A stretch of DNA of 11,524 bases from Actinomycetota bacterium (GCA_013335845.1 JAAXUU010000016.1:1-11524), one strand, 5' to 3'. Counted from the first letter of the stretch, positions 1-6,170 are shown. The notes: generated by a model not told the origin, from the letters alone. Program-made: numbers and translations.

Positions 1-54
1 GCTCGAGTTCGTCGATGCGTGCGAGTGCCCGATCAGCTCTCCGCCGACCTGGGC

Positions 55-104
55 GCGAAGATGCGCCGTGCGCTCCGGATACTGAACGCACGCCGCATCT
101 TCGC
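55..104. repeat. Long inverted repeat just past the ssb stop
   Basis: Arms 55-72 (GCGAAGATGCGCCGTGCG) and 87-104 (CGCACGCCGCATCTTCGC) pair over 18 bp with a single mismatch around a 14-nt loop. It lies 17 nt beyond the stop codon at 121-123. On the minus strand no T-run follows, so it would be a terminator without a U-tract or a 3'-end stabilising hairpin; on the plus strand only CTTTG follows. The 1-120 stretch is visibly richer in G+C than the first part of ssb. Its origin may be the same as that of the foreign tail on ssb. Confidence 0.6.
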
Positions 105-120
105 TTTGAGTTGGGGGGCG

Positions 121-591
121 CTACTTCAACTTGAAGGACGCCGATATGAACGACCCATCGTCAGTCGTCAGGGTTGCTTCGTAGCAATATCCGGCTTTGC
201 CCTTGGGGGTTCGCCAGTTCTGGATGAACTGGCCACCGGTACTGTCATAACGAAGCGAGGTTCCACCTGTGGTCGTGAACTCGATGTCATCGACGATAAC
301 ATCGATTTTACTGCGCTTCTGTCCATCTTTCTCCCATTGATGCCAACGTAGCTTGCCCTCGATAGCTACTTTGGTTCCTTTGGTGAGAAAGCGGGAAATG
401 CTTTCGGCGCGCGTGCCGAACATCGTGCAGTCGATGTAGTTGGGATAATCTTCCCAATCACCGGTCTGCGGATTTTTTCGGCGGTCATTCACCGCAACAC
501 CGAATCCAAGAACGGACATGCCATTCGCTGTCGAACGCATTTCCGGATCACGCGTAAGGTTTCCGCTGATTAACACTTTGTTGATACTCAT
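121..591 (-). CDS. ssb: Single-stranded DNA-binding protein with an abnormal, PxKF-like C-terminus
   Basis: SSB coats single-stranded DNA in replication, repair and recombination. Residues 1-105 form a normal bacterial SSB OB fold: an N-terminal MSINKVLISGNLTRDPE, then WEDYPNYIDCTMFG, the LTKGTKVAIEGKLR strand and IDVIVDDIEF. Known bacterial SSBs continue with a Gly/Pro/Gln-rich linker and end in an acidic tip such as DDDIPF, which recruits partner proteins. Here residues 106-156 instead read TTTGGTSLRYDS...NWRTPKGKAG...TTDDGSFISASFKLK, which resembles the last half of the PxKF domain of secreted proteins (recognised from memory, no search run). The protein ends in a basic FKLK. The gene lies 67 nt after rpsF in the usual rpsF-ssb order. 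The start has an AAGGTGG ribosome binding site 7 nt upstream. The SSB identity of the N-terminal part is certain; whether the full chimera is a real gene is doubtful. Confidence 0.93.
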   Translation of the reverse strand: MSINKVLISGNLTRDPEMRSTANGMSVLGFGVAVNDRRKNPQTGDWEDYPNYIDCTMFGTRAESISRFLTKGTKVAIEGKLRWHQWEKDGQKRSKIDVIVDDIEFTTTGGTSLRYDSTGGQFIQNWRTPKGKAGYCYEATLTTDDGSFISASFKLK

Positions 592-624
592 TCTGAAACC
601 ACCTTATCATTATGTCTTCTGCCC

Positions 625-654
625 GGTGAAACAGCCGCTTCACCGTAGGTGAAG
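625..654 (-). promoter_or_regulatory. Competing hairpins between rpsF and ssb
   Basis: On the minus strand the rpsF-ssb spacer holds CTTCACC, then GGTGAAG, then TTCACC. The middle GGTGAA can pair with the upstream copy (7-bp stem, 3-nt loop, 638-654) or with the downstream copy (6-bp stem, 625-644), but not with both. No T-run follows. A role in setting the ratio of S6 to SSB, or in mRNA processing, is only inference. Confidence 0.4.
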
Positions 655-658
655 ACGA

Positions 659-952
659 CTAGCTACGATCGTCGCGACGGACGATCATATAACGAACAAC
701 GTTATCCAAAATGTGGAGAACGCGATCGAGCTCAGCAATAGATGCCGGCTCTGTATGGAAATCAATAAGGGTGTAGTCCCCATCTGTGAGCTTATCGATC
801 TCAAAAGCAAGCTTGCGCTTACCCCAGGAATCGATATTGTCTACGACACCACCGTTGCCGATAATAGCGTCATCTATACGCTTCATAACAGCAAGTCGTG
901 TTTCGTCGTCGCTTGACGGGTTGATGAAAAACAGCAATTCATACGCCTTCAT
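659..952 (-). CDS. rpsF: Small ribosomal subunit protein bS6
   Basis: bS6 binds 16S rRNA in the platform of the 30S subunit together with bS18. The 97-residue length is normal for the family. Typical sequence is visible throughout: the start MKAYELLFFINPS, the GGVVDNIDSWGKRKLAFEI segment, DGDYTLIDF and the C-terminal VVRYMIVRRDD. A textbook AGGAGGTGA ribosome binding site lies just upstream of the ATG. Neighbours: ssb follows by 67 nt as in most bacteria, and an M23 peptidase-like gene ends 78 nt upstream on the same strand. I saw no convincing promoter in that 78-nt gap, so rpsF may be partly read from upstream, although ribosomal genes normally have their own promoter. rpsR (bS18), normally after ssb, does not start inside the window. 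Confidence 0.97.
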   Translation of the reverse strand: MKAYELLFFINPSSDDETRLAVMKRIDDAIIGNGGVVDNIDSWGKRKLAFEIDKLTDGDYTLIDFHTEPASIAELDRVLHILDNVVRYMIVRRDDRS

Positions 953-1030
953 GTAGTCACCTCCTCTGGACTGAACGGCTCCAAGACCATGAAGGCCAAG
1001 CTCGGAGCAGGAAATAACTTTTGAAGTCTA

Positions 1031-2107
1031 TCATCGGTCAGCGACTAGTGCAAGTTTATCTTTGCCTGCAGAACCCCTCCTCTCGGTATTCATACCTTTG
1101 ACCCTTGACGCTCTCCTGACGTACCTGCCGATTAGCGCCATGCCAAGACACCCGAAGGCAAGCCCCGAAACGCCGAGTAGGGGGACGGCGACCTCCCGGA
1201 ATGAATCGATTCCGAACGTATCGTTTATCAGCGCTTCGGTATCGTTTACCAGGCTTTTTACAATTTTAACGTTTTGAGGACCGCTGTTTTCGTTTGGATT
1301 TCGAACGGACTCATAATTCGAATCGAGCGTCGCACCGCCCGAAGAAACGAGACCTTCCCTGCTCGATAAAAGATTTTCTGTGCTTTCGGGCTGAATGAGA
1401 CCCTCTGCCACGACAGATTGGACAGTTGCTTGGCCGGATACTGCAGATGGGACCGGCTGGGGAGTATCGATCACACCCTTTGAGAAGCTTTCCGCAGCGA
1501 TAGATTGTTGTTCCTCAACGGTCGGATAGTCATCCGAAAGGGTCTCCTGCCAACCCAAAAGCTCGAGCGGATCATAGTACATACCCCCGCTCTTAAGCCC
1601 CATGTGCAGATGTGCGCCGGAAACGGAACGGTCGCCCGTTGCGGCAAGCGTGCCCAATGCATCCCCCACATCCACCGAAGCCCCGGTTTCGACATCGATC
1701 CTGGCGAAGGGCATCAGGGTCAGGATCCTCCCGTCCCCAAGCATCAACGAGACGGCTTGCATAGTCTGCCCCTCCGTCGCATCGCTTGCCGGAACCGTAC
1801 CGATGAATGAGACTATTCCAGCTTGCGGAGCAAAGACCGCATCACCGGCACCGGCCGGTATATCAACCCCGTGATGCACTATCTGCGTATCACCGGAGCA
1901 ATAGGTTTCATTGAACCCGCAGGCGATTTGGGGCGAGCCCGCAAGGGGCCAAGCGGCAAACGCCGAAAGGGGCGCAACGAATCGTATGCAGAACAGGATG
2001 CAGAAGAGGAGAGGGAATAGCGCGCGGACTCGCGCAGTAGTGTCTGGTCCGACCCTCTTCCGCGTTCGGAAGGGAATCCTTTGACGCGGTACATTCGGCT
2101 GACACAT
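1031..2107 (-). CDS. Exported M23-family metallopeptidase-like protein with C-terminal membrane anchor
   Basis: M23 peptidases cut peptide bridges of peptidoglycan using a zinc ion. The ATG at 2107 is chosen because AAGGAGGT lies 5 nt before it; an in-frame ATG at 2155 lacks such a site. The 358 residues contain a basic N-terminus, a signal/anchor segment at about 29-51 (ends in LSAFA), and an M23 domain at about 53-180 with zinc-ligand pattern HHGVD (H78, D82) and GAHLHMG (H166, H168). The central YxHL-type motif seen in many active members is not clear: the matching stretch reads LMPFARI. A long Ser/Glu-rich linker (190-300) leads to a membrane helix at about 306-328 and a basic tail (RYVRRASR). 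The product should be tethered at the outer face of the membrane with the domain facing the wall. Activity is probable but not certain. No LPXTG signal is present. The gene is separated from the upstream MerR gene by a terminator. Confidence 0.85.
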   Translation of the reverse strand: MCQPNVPRQRIPFRTRKRVGPDTTARVRALFPLLFCILFCIRFVAPLSAFAAWPLAGSPQIACGFNETYCSGDTQIVHHGVDIPAGAGDAVFAPQAGIVSFIGTVPASDATEGQTMQAVSLMLGDGRILTLMPFARIDVETGASVDVGDALGTLAATGDRSVSGAHLHMGLKSGGMYYDPLELLGWQETLSDDYPTVEEQQSIAAESFSKGVIDTPQPVPSAVSGQATVQSVVAEGLIQPESTENLLSSREGLVSSGGATLDSNYESVRNPNENSGPQNVKIVKSLVNDTEALINDTFGIDSFREVAVPLLGVSGLAFGCLGMALIGRYVRRASRVKGMNTERRGSAGKDKLALVADR

Positions 2108-2260
2108 CAAGACCTCCTTCTCGTATGCCGGATGAAGATACCGGACGAAGGTCATAGTAGATAAGCGAACTTAACGCCATACCCGGCTGACACCCTACCC
2201 TTTCGTCTCGCATCCGAACAGAATCCTATTGCGGCAGCTAGAAGACGACTTTGGAGCAAG

Positions 2261-2290
2261 AAAAGCCGGAAAACTATTTTCCCGGCTTTT
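2261..2290. terminator. Bidirectional rho-independent terminator
   Basis: Arms AAAAGCCGGAAAA and TTTTCCCGGCTTTT pair around CTA with one bulged base, with A- and T-runs flanking the G/C core on both sides. On the minus strand it comes 49 nt after the MerR stop and is followed by CTTTTCTTG, so it should end MerR transcription before the M23 gene. Confidence 0.8.
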
Positions 2291-2338
2291 CAATAGAACA
2301 TATGGCGCCCCGATCGTCAGAGCGATGCTAGGTACGTT

Positions 2339-2764
2339 TCAATCTGAAAAACAATACTGCTCGATGGCATCACGGAACCATGAAGCGAGTCCCGGCGCGT
2401 ATGCATCGTAGAATTCCACGAAGCGCGAGTCGCTTGCATATCCTTCTCCCAACGAAAGGTATACCTCTTTTGTGTAGAAGTCCCCGAAATTGCCGAGATA
2501 GGTGTGATGCTTGGCAACAAGTTCCTGCGCTGCCGCAGAGTTCGGGAGTTCACCGCTCGTAAAACAATCTGCCAATCCTCGGTAGAGCGCATCGCCTTGC
2601 GTCTGAAGATCTTCGAACTCCTCCTTGCTCAATGCCCTGAGCTTGGCATTCGATGCATCGACCCTCTCGTCGCCATAGTTCTCACGGATCTCAGCTCCGT
2701 ACTTCGCTTCGTTCTCTTCGATTTTCGCCTGCGCGAACCCGTCGAATTTATCTGCGTCGGACAT
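2339..2764 (-). CDS. Predicted TipAS-like short product from an internal start of the MerR gene
   Basis: An in-frame ATG at codon 116 of the MerR gene (start MSDADKFDGF) is preceded by GGGGAGG with a 5-nt spacer (2770-2776), a stronger ribosome binding site than that of the full-length GTG. It would make a 141-residue protein containing only the ligand-binding domain. In Streptomyces lividans, tipA is known to make such a DNA-binding-free TipAS form from an internal start, and it sequesters the drug. Use of the start here is inferred from the sequence. The GAGG could also be a by-product of the codons for Glu-Gly-Glu-Asp. Confidence 0.5.
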   Translation of the reverse strand: MSDADKFDGFAQAKIEENEAKYGAEIRENYGDERVDASNAKLRALSKEEFEDLQTQGDALYRGLADCFTSGELPNSAAAQELVAKHHTYLGNFGDFYTKEVYLSLGEGYASDSRFVEFYDAYAPGLASWFRDAIEQYCFSD

Positions 2765-3109
2765 AGTATCCTCCCCTTCCAAAGAAGCCAGCGTCCTGTC
2801 TATCATACCCACCAGTGTCTGTATTTGCATTCCTCGCCGGCACAACCGCCTGCGCTGTTCGCGCAAAATCGTTTTCCGGCCTTCTTCCGTATCGTCGAGA
2901 AGATCGGCGATTTGCGCGACCGGCACTTCGAGTTCACGAAATAAGAGGATTTGCTGAAGTCTATCGACCTCCGCCGCGCTATAGGTACGATAACCACCTG
3001 TCGTCCTTGCGCACGTGAGTAAGCCGATCTGATCGTAGTAGCGAAGCGTTCTCTCGCTCACATGTGCGATCCTCGCCAGCTCTCCGATGCCGTACCATTT
3101 CTTATCCAC
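2339..3109 (-). CDS. MerR-family regulator with TipAS antibiotic-binding domain (TipAL-like)
   Basis: A transcriptional activator of the TipA type, which in known members binds thiopeptides or other drugs and activates its own promoter. Residues 5-73 form the MerR winged helix (YGIGELARIAHVSERTLRYYDQIGLL, then GGYRTYS and LQQILLFRELEVPVAQI). Residues 76-112 form the dimer coiled coil. Residues 121-253 match the TipAS fold (KFDGFAQAKIEENEAKYG, then HHTYLGNFGDFYTKEVYLSLGEGYASDSRF). Cys182 and Cys253 lie in the ligand domain; in Streptomyces TipAS a cysteine bonds thiostrepton, but equivalence is not shown here. The length of 256 is normal for the family. The start is GTG, preceded by GAGGGG 8-9 nt upstream. 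A MerR-type promoter lies directly upstream and an internal start lies at 2764. No transporter gene is adjacent, so targets beyond itself are unknown. Confidence 0.92.
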   Translation of the reverse strand: MDKKWYGIGELARIAHVSERTLRYYDQIGLLTCARTTGGYRTYSAAEVDRLQQILLFRELEVPVAQIADLLDDTEEGRKTILREQRRRLCRRGMQIQTLVGMIDRTLASLEGEDTMSDADKFDGFAQAKIEENEAKYGAEIRENYGDERVDASNAKLRALSKEEFEDLQTQGDALYRGLADCFTSGELPNSAAAQELVAKHHTYLGNFGDFYTKEVYLSLGEGYASDSRFVEFYDAYAPGLASWFRDAIEQYCFSD

Positions 3110-3151
3110 CGTTTCGACCCCTCAAACATACACCGATGTGTTCGTGGGATA

Positions 3152-3182
3152 ACACTAAAGGTTTACGTAAGGTAAAGGTCAA
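3152..3182 (-). promoter_or_regulatory. MerR-type promoter and operator of the TipA-like gene
   Basis: Read on the minus strand, TTGACC (3177-3182) and TAGTGT (3152-3157) are separated by 19 bp, the over-long spacer typical of MerR-activated promoters. The spacer contains the dyad TTTACGTAAGGTAAA (3162-3176; arms TTTAC and GTAAA). The -10 box lies 42 nt from the GTG. Positive autoregulation by the MerR protein after ligand binding is the natural reading. Confidence 0.8.
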
Positions 3183-3187
3183 GACTT

Positions 3188-3267
3188 TTCTGAGATTTTT
3201 TCAGATTCTGCCGTTTTTCAGACTCTACCGATTTTCCGGTTCTACCGATTTTCCGGTTCTACCAATT
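3188..3267. repeat. 17-bp tandem repeat array overlapping the end of the HEAT-repeat gene
   Basis: Four head-to-tail units of 17-18 bp plus a partial one: 3188-3205, 3206-3222, 3223-3239, 3240-3256 and 3257-3267. The third and fourth differ at one base (CTCTACCGATTTTCCGG and TTCTACCGATTTTCCGG); the first two are diverged. The partial unit runs into the last codons and stop of the gene ending at 3259. The full units lie in the 3' untranslated region, just before the MerR promoter. Short inverted arms in the units (TCTG/CAGA, CCG/CGG) could form small hairpins, but no clear terminator tail is present. Confidence 0.8.
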
Positions 3268-5028
3268 GCGAGATAGAAAAAGGAGTTTCTCAGCGAGAAA
3301 AGCCACTCTCTTGTCGGAATCGTGCACCATTTCCGCAAGGATCGGCTGGGCTTCCTTCAGACGCAATCGAGCCACGCAGTCGATCGCTGCGCTGCGCACA
3401 TAGGCCCGAGAGTCACGCAAGGCATCGATGGCGTATGAAGCGGCGATCTTCGCATCGACGAATGAAAGCGCACGGAGTCCTTCTCCGCGGACCAATGCGG
3501 CATTGTCCTTGCAACACGCTTCGATAACACTGCGGGCTTCCTCGCCGTAATGGGCGAGCAGACCGAGCGCCATCGCCCGCGTGACCGGTTTGTCATGTTT
3601 CGCCAATTCGAAAGCTGCGTCATGCAGAAGTGACTGCGCGATACCCGCTTCTTTCGAATTCGTTTCCGTGAGGGTATCGACGATACCCCTACCGGCGTGT
3701 ATCGCAGCTACGCGCACCCATTCCCGAGAATCCTTGAGTAAAGGTTCGATATGGACGATCGCCCCGGAAGACGCCCCCCTGAACCCTTCCGATGCAGCCT
3801 GTGCGACACTTCGGTTCCCGCTTTTCAGAATCAGCTGCACAAGAACCGCATACGCTCTATGGGAGCAGGACGAACCGAGTAATTCAGCCGCAACACATCT
3901 GACGTCCTCTTCTCCTTGGTATTCATCGATAGCCAGATCTATAAGCCTCTCAAGAAGTTCGTCATCGGCTGCAACCTGCTTCTTCATAACGGATTCGACT
4001 TCGCGTTCGTGAAGACGGGCGTCCTTCTCGATGACGGAGCGGTCGTGGTTTATGGCCGAGAACTCTTCAAGGGACAGGGAGCGGGCGTTCGTCCGCCTCT
4101 TGCCGTTCAAAGTATGTGCGATCTGCCATCTGAGCACCTCATTCGGATCGGGACCCCAGATATTCGACAGAGCCGTGCACGCCATAGTAGCAACCGCCGC
4201 ATTTCCATCTCTCGTGGCATTTATGAGGGGGGCCAAGACCTGCGGTTCGATATATTCGCACAGAAACGCAGCGACGAGAAACCGTGTTTCCGGATCGGGT
4301 GCAAGCAAGGCCTCGGCTATCTCATCCGGAGTGTACCAGCCTGACATCATGCGGACCACATGTCCCGATTGTGCGGAATGAGAGCTCACCAGAGATAGGA
4401 GCAAGCGGAGAAACGCCTGCAATCCCGCTACCAGCACTCCCAAGCCGAACAGCAACAGTGCTATGCCGATGGCGACTATCGAACTTGCCGAGTACGAATT
4501 CGAGATCACGAGCCCCAAAACCGCAGATACTAGAAGCCATGCCCCGAGGACATAATGACGTACCACACCGGAGAAGGCATACAACGCCAGAAGCGCCAGA
4601 GCTAGAACCGATGCGATAACGAGCAAAGATGATTGTTCGAAGCGAGAAGAGTAGATTCCTATGGCACCGCAGATCAATGCACCGAACAGCACCGACAAGG
4701 TATGTGACGTGGGACGCTCCGGAACGCTTAGGCATAAACCACTCGGGATGATGAAATTCGTGCGCATGATAGAAGGGATGAAGGCGGTTATGGCTAAAAC
4801 ACATGCGGATAACGCCCATCCCAAAGCTGTCGGCCCTATCTCGTTATGGAATATCAGATAGATCGAACCGATCAGGAGCGCTGCTGCCCCGACTGTGATT
4901 TCGGGAACGGCCGTATGCCACCAGAATTTCCGGCATCCTTTAGCAGCAAGCCTCTTCATGGCGGCTTGGGTCGAGAAAGTATCGAGTTTTATGAGCTTAG
5001 GAGAAAACTCCTGCCGCGAACGCGTCAT
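3259..5028 (-). CDS. Six-helix membrane protein with cytoplasmic HEAT-repeat domain
   Basis: Specific function not recognised. The ATG at 5028 is chosen because AGGAGG lies 5 nt upstream; the in-frame GTG at 5034 would abut that site. The 589 residues divide in two. Residues 40-215 hold about six hydrophobic helices (about 43-61, 67-87, 110-128, 133-156, 160-178, 182-215). Residues 230-589 are soluble and rich in HEAT/PBS-lyase-like units of the pattern DxxxxVRxxAxxxL, clearest at 430-450 (LLKDSREWVRVAAIHAG), 474-495, 505-525 (DNAALVRGEGLRAL) and 536-582 (two units, DSRAYVRSAAIDCVARL and DSDKRVAFLAEKLL). HEAT solenoids are protein-binding scaffolds, so a membrane-anchored adaptor is likely. 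A charged helix at about 330-370 separates repeat groups. The gene stands alone between the terminator at 5123-5156 and the MerR unit. Confidence 0.85.
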   Translation of the reverse strand: MTRSRQEFSPKLIKLDTFSTQAAMKRLAAKGCRKFWWHTAVPEITVGAAALLIGSIYLIFHNEIGPTALGWALSACVLAITAFIPSIMRTNFIIPSGLCLSVPERPTSHTLSVLFGALICGAIGIYSSRFEQSSLLVIASVLALALLALYAFSGVVRHYVLGAWLLVSAVLGLVISNSYSASSIVAIGIALLLFGLGVLVAGLQAFLRLLLSLVSSHSAQSGHVVRMMSGWYTPDEIAEALLAPDPETRFLVAAFLCEYIEPQVLAPLINATRDGNAAVATMACTALSNIWGPDPNEVLRWQIAHTLNGKRRTNARSLSLEEFSAINHDRSVIEKDARLHEREVESVMKKQVAADDELLERLIDLAIDEYQGEEDVRCVAAELLGSSCSHRAYAVLVQLILKSGNRSVAQAASEGFRGASSGAIVHIEPLLKDSREWVRVAAIHAGRGIVDTLTETNSKEAGIAQSLLHDAAFELAKHDKPVTRAMALGLLAHYGEEARSVIEACCKDNAALVRGEGLRALSFVDAKIAASYAIDALRDSRAYVRSAAIDCVARLRLKEAQPILAEMVHDSDKRVAFLAEKLLFLSRNW

Positions 5029-5065
5029 ACGCACCTCCTCGTGTCTTCTCGCCTACTTGGCTTCC

Positions 5066-5088
5066 GAAGTGTTGAAGTGTATCACTTC
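5066..5088. promoter_or_regulatory. Repeated GAAGTG / inverted CACTTC motif in the HEAT gene leader
   Basis: GAAGTG occurs at 5066-5071 and 5074-5079, followed by the inverted copy CACTTC at 5083-5088, giving a perfect 6-bp dyad with a 3-bp centre (5074-5088) plus an extra direct copy. It sits 38-60 bp upstream of the HEAT-repeat gene start, where an operator or leader hairpin could lie. No regulator can be named. Confidence 0.35.
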
Positions 5089-5122
5089 CACATGATGTAT
5101 GAATCGTAAAGCTCTCTCTTCC

Positions 5123-5156
5123 GAAAAACAAGCGGCACCTTTTCACGGCGCCGCTT
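5123..5156 (-). terminator. Rho-independent terminator after the DUF4013 gene
   Basis: On the minus strand AAGCGGCGCC pairs with GGTGCCGCTT (one G/T wobble position) around a 7-nt loop, and GTTTTTCGG follows. It lies 44 nt past the stop codon at 5200. Confidence 0.8.
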
Positions 5157-5199
5157 CGGATTCGAGCTTCAGTTGCTTGGGGTTCGTGTGGTTCGCGTG

Positions 5200-5997
5200 C
5201 TACTCAGGGACGGACGGTACGGGCCCGACTCCGATAGGAAGGAAATCTTTCGAGGCCCCCCATTTCGCCGGTTCGAATTGCGCCATCCAATACCCCATAG
5301 CGCGGGCGACGAGAGCATTGACAACCGTTGTGAACAGCATCATGACGAGCAGGAATACCACACAGAAGACGATGATGAAGGGAAGAAGTGTGAGTGAAAC
5401 GGATAAGAGAGCCTCGGCATTCACGCCGCTCTCGACTGCCGGCACGTACAGCACGGCTATTAGTGCCACGATACCGCCGATGATGAGCGCGAAGAACACG
5501 ATAATCAACGATGCGAGCATCATCATGCCTAGTATCTTCAGAAGCCCCATCGGCTCACGTTTGGACATCTCCCAAGCCTGTTTGATCTGGACTCCCGGCT
5601 CGAAGGAGTCATATATGACCGCCCTGAGCATCGCAACCTGCATAAGCATCGAGGCCACAAAGGAGCCCACGACGCCAACAAGAGCGAAGAGCACGCCGAT
5701 CAAAGGTACTTCCGATAGGATGGTGTAAACCAAGGATATGACAAGACCCCAGCAGAGTGCGATCACAAACGAAATCAAACCTGATCGTAACACAGGGTTC
5801 AAATCGCCGATTCCGTTCGGTAAAGGCTTCTCGATCCCCCATGCTGCATCTCGCGCCCAACGATAAAGGTATCCGTAGACGACGATACTTCCCGCTACGG
5901 GTATGAACTGGATGATAGAAAGAACAGCGATGGTTTTCCACCAGCCCGGGTCTGCTCTAAGCGCATCCCAAGAGCGCTTTAGATAACCTGTCTCCAT
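5200..5997 (-). CDS. DUF4013 family polytopic membrane protein
   Basis: Function unknown in the family. The 265 residues begin METGYLKRSWDALRADPGWWKT, a short amphipathic N-terminus followed by a first helix IAVLSIIQFIPVAGSIVVYGYLYRWARDAAWG, which is the recognisable DUF4013 opening. Further hydrophobic stretches at about 74-94, 97-125, 153-186 (probably two helices) and 201-229 complete the membrane part. The C-terminus (MGYWMAQFEPAKWG...) is short and soluble. The ATG at 5997 has GAGG 6 nt upstream (GAGGACGCAATG); an in-frame ATG at 6069 lies inside an inverted repeat and would add 24 polar residues, so it is not preferred. The gene is flanked by its own terminator downstream and by the terminator of the preceding operon upstream, so it appears monocistronic. 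Confidence 0.85.
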   Translation of the reverse strand: METGYLKRSWDALRADPGWWKTIAVLSIIQFIPVAGSIVVYGYLYRWARDAAWGIEKPLPNGIGDLNPVLRSGLISFVIALCWGLVISLVYTILSEVPLIGVLFALVGVVGSFVASMLMQVAMLRAVIYDSFEPGVQIKQAWEMSKREPMGLLKILGMMMLASLIIVFFALIIGGIVALIAVLYVPAVESGVNAEALLSVSLTLLPFIIVFCVVFLLVMMLFTTVVNALVARAMGYWMAQFEPAKWGASKDFLPIGVGPVPSVPE

Positions 5998-6045
5998 TGC
6001 GTCCTCTTTCTCTGTTTCTCTGTTTTCATTTAACTTGCTTCGGAT

Positions 6046-6088
6046 AGCGTACACTTCGCAAAAAGTCATAATGCGTCTTGTGTACGCT
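6046..6088. promoter_or_regulatory. Perfect 9-bp inverted repeat upstream of the DUF4013 gene
   Basis: AGCGTACAC (6046-6054) and GTGTACGCT (6080-6088) are exact inverse copies 25 nt apart, with an inner CGCA/TGCG pair (6057-6060, 6072-6075). The site is 49-91 bp upstream of the gene start. Half-site spacing of 34 bp, about three helical turns, would suit an operator bound by two dimers or a looped protein; a leader hairpin is the alternative. No promoter hexamers could be fixed with confidence. Confidence 0.45.
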
Positions 6089-6124
6089 CAGCAACCAATT
6101 CGTTTGCAGTTTGTAATGTAATGC

Positions 6125-6170
6125 AAAACGCACGAACAGCTCGCCTCGGCACTCCGCGACGAGCTGTTCG
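6125..6170 (-). terminator. Terminator at the end of the subtilase-galE operon
   Basis: Arms CGAACAGCTCG (6133-6143) and CGAGCTGTTCG (6160-6170) form a perfect 11-bp stem with a 16-nt loop. On the minus strand it is followed by TGCGTTTTGC. It lies 66 nt past the stop of the acidic-tail gene. Between that stop and the hairpin GTACCTACC occurs twice (6171-6179, 6187-6195), of unknown meaning. Confidence 0.75.

Noticed and set aside
19..351. Open plus-strand frame of 110 codons over the end of ssb
   Set aside because: It lies antisense to ssb, shows no recognisable protein pattern, and has no ribosome binding site before its ATG.
2108..2155. Longer N-terminus for the M23 protein
   Set aside because: The ATG at 2107 has AAGGAGGT at ideal distance, and the extension has no such site.
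2108..2260. Possible cyclic-di-AMP riboswitch before the wall-hydrolase-like gene
   Set aside because: Such elements are common there in actinobacteria, but I could not see the conserved core sequences.
3188..3267. CRISPR array
   Set aside because: The units are contiguous, 17 bp long and have no spacers, so this is a simple tandem repeat.
5998..6069. Extended start for the DUF4013 protein
   Set aside because: It would place the ATG inside the loop of an inverted repeat and add a polar segment not typical of the family; the ATG at 5997 has a GAGG site.
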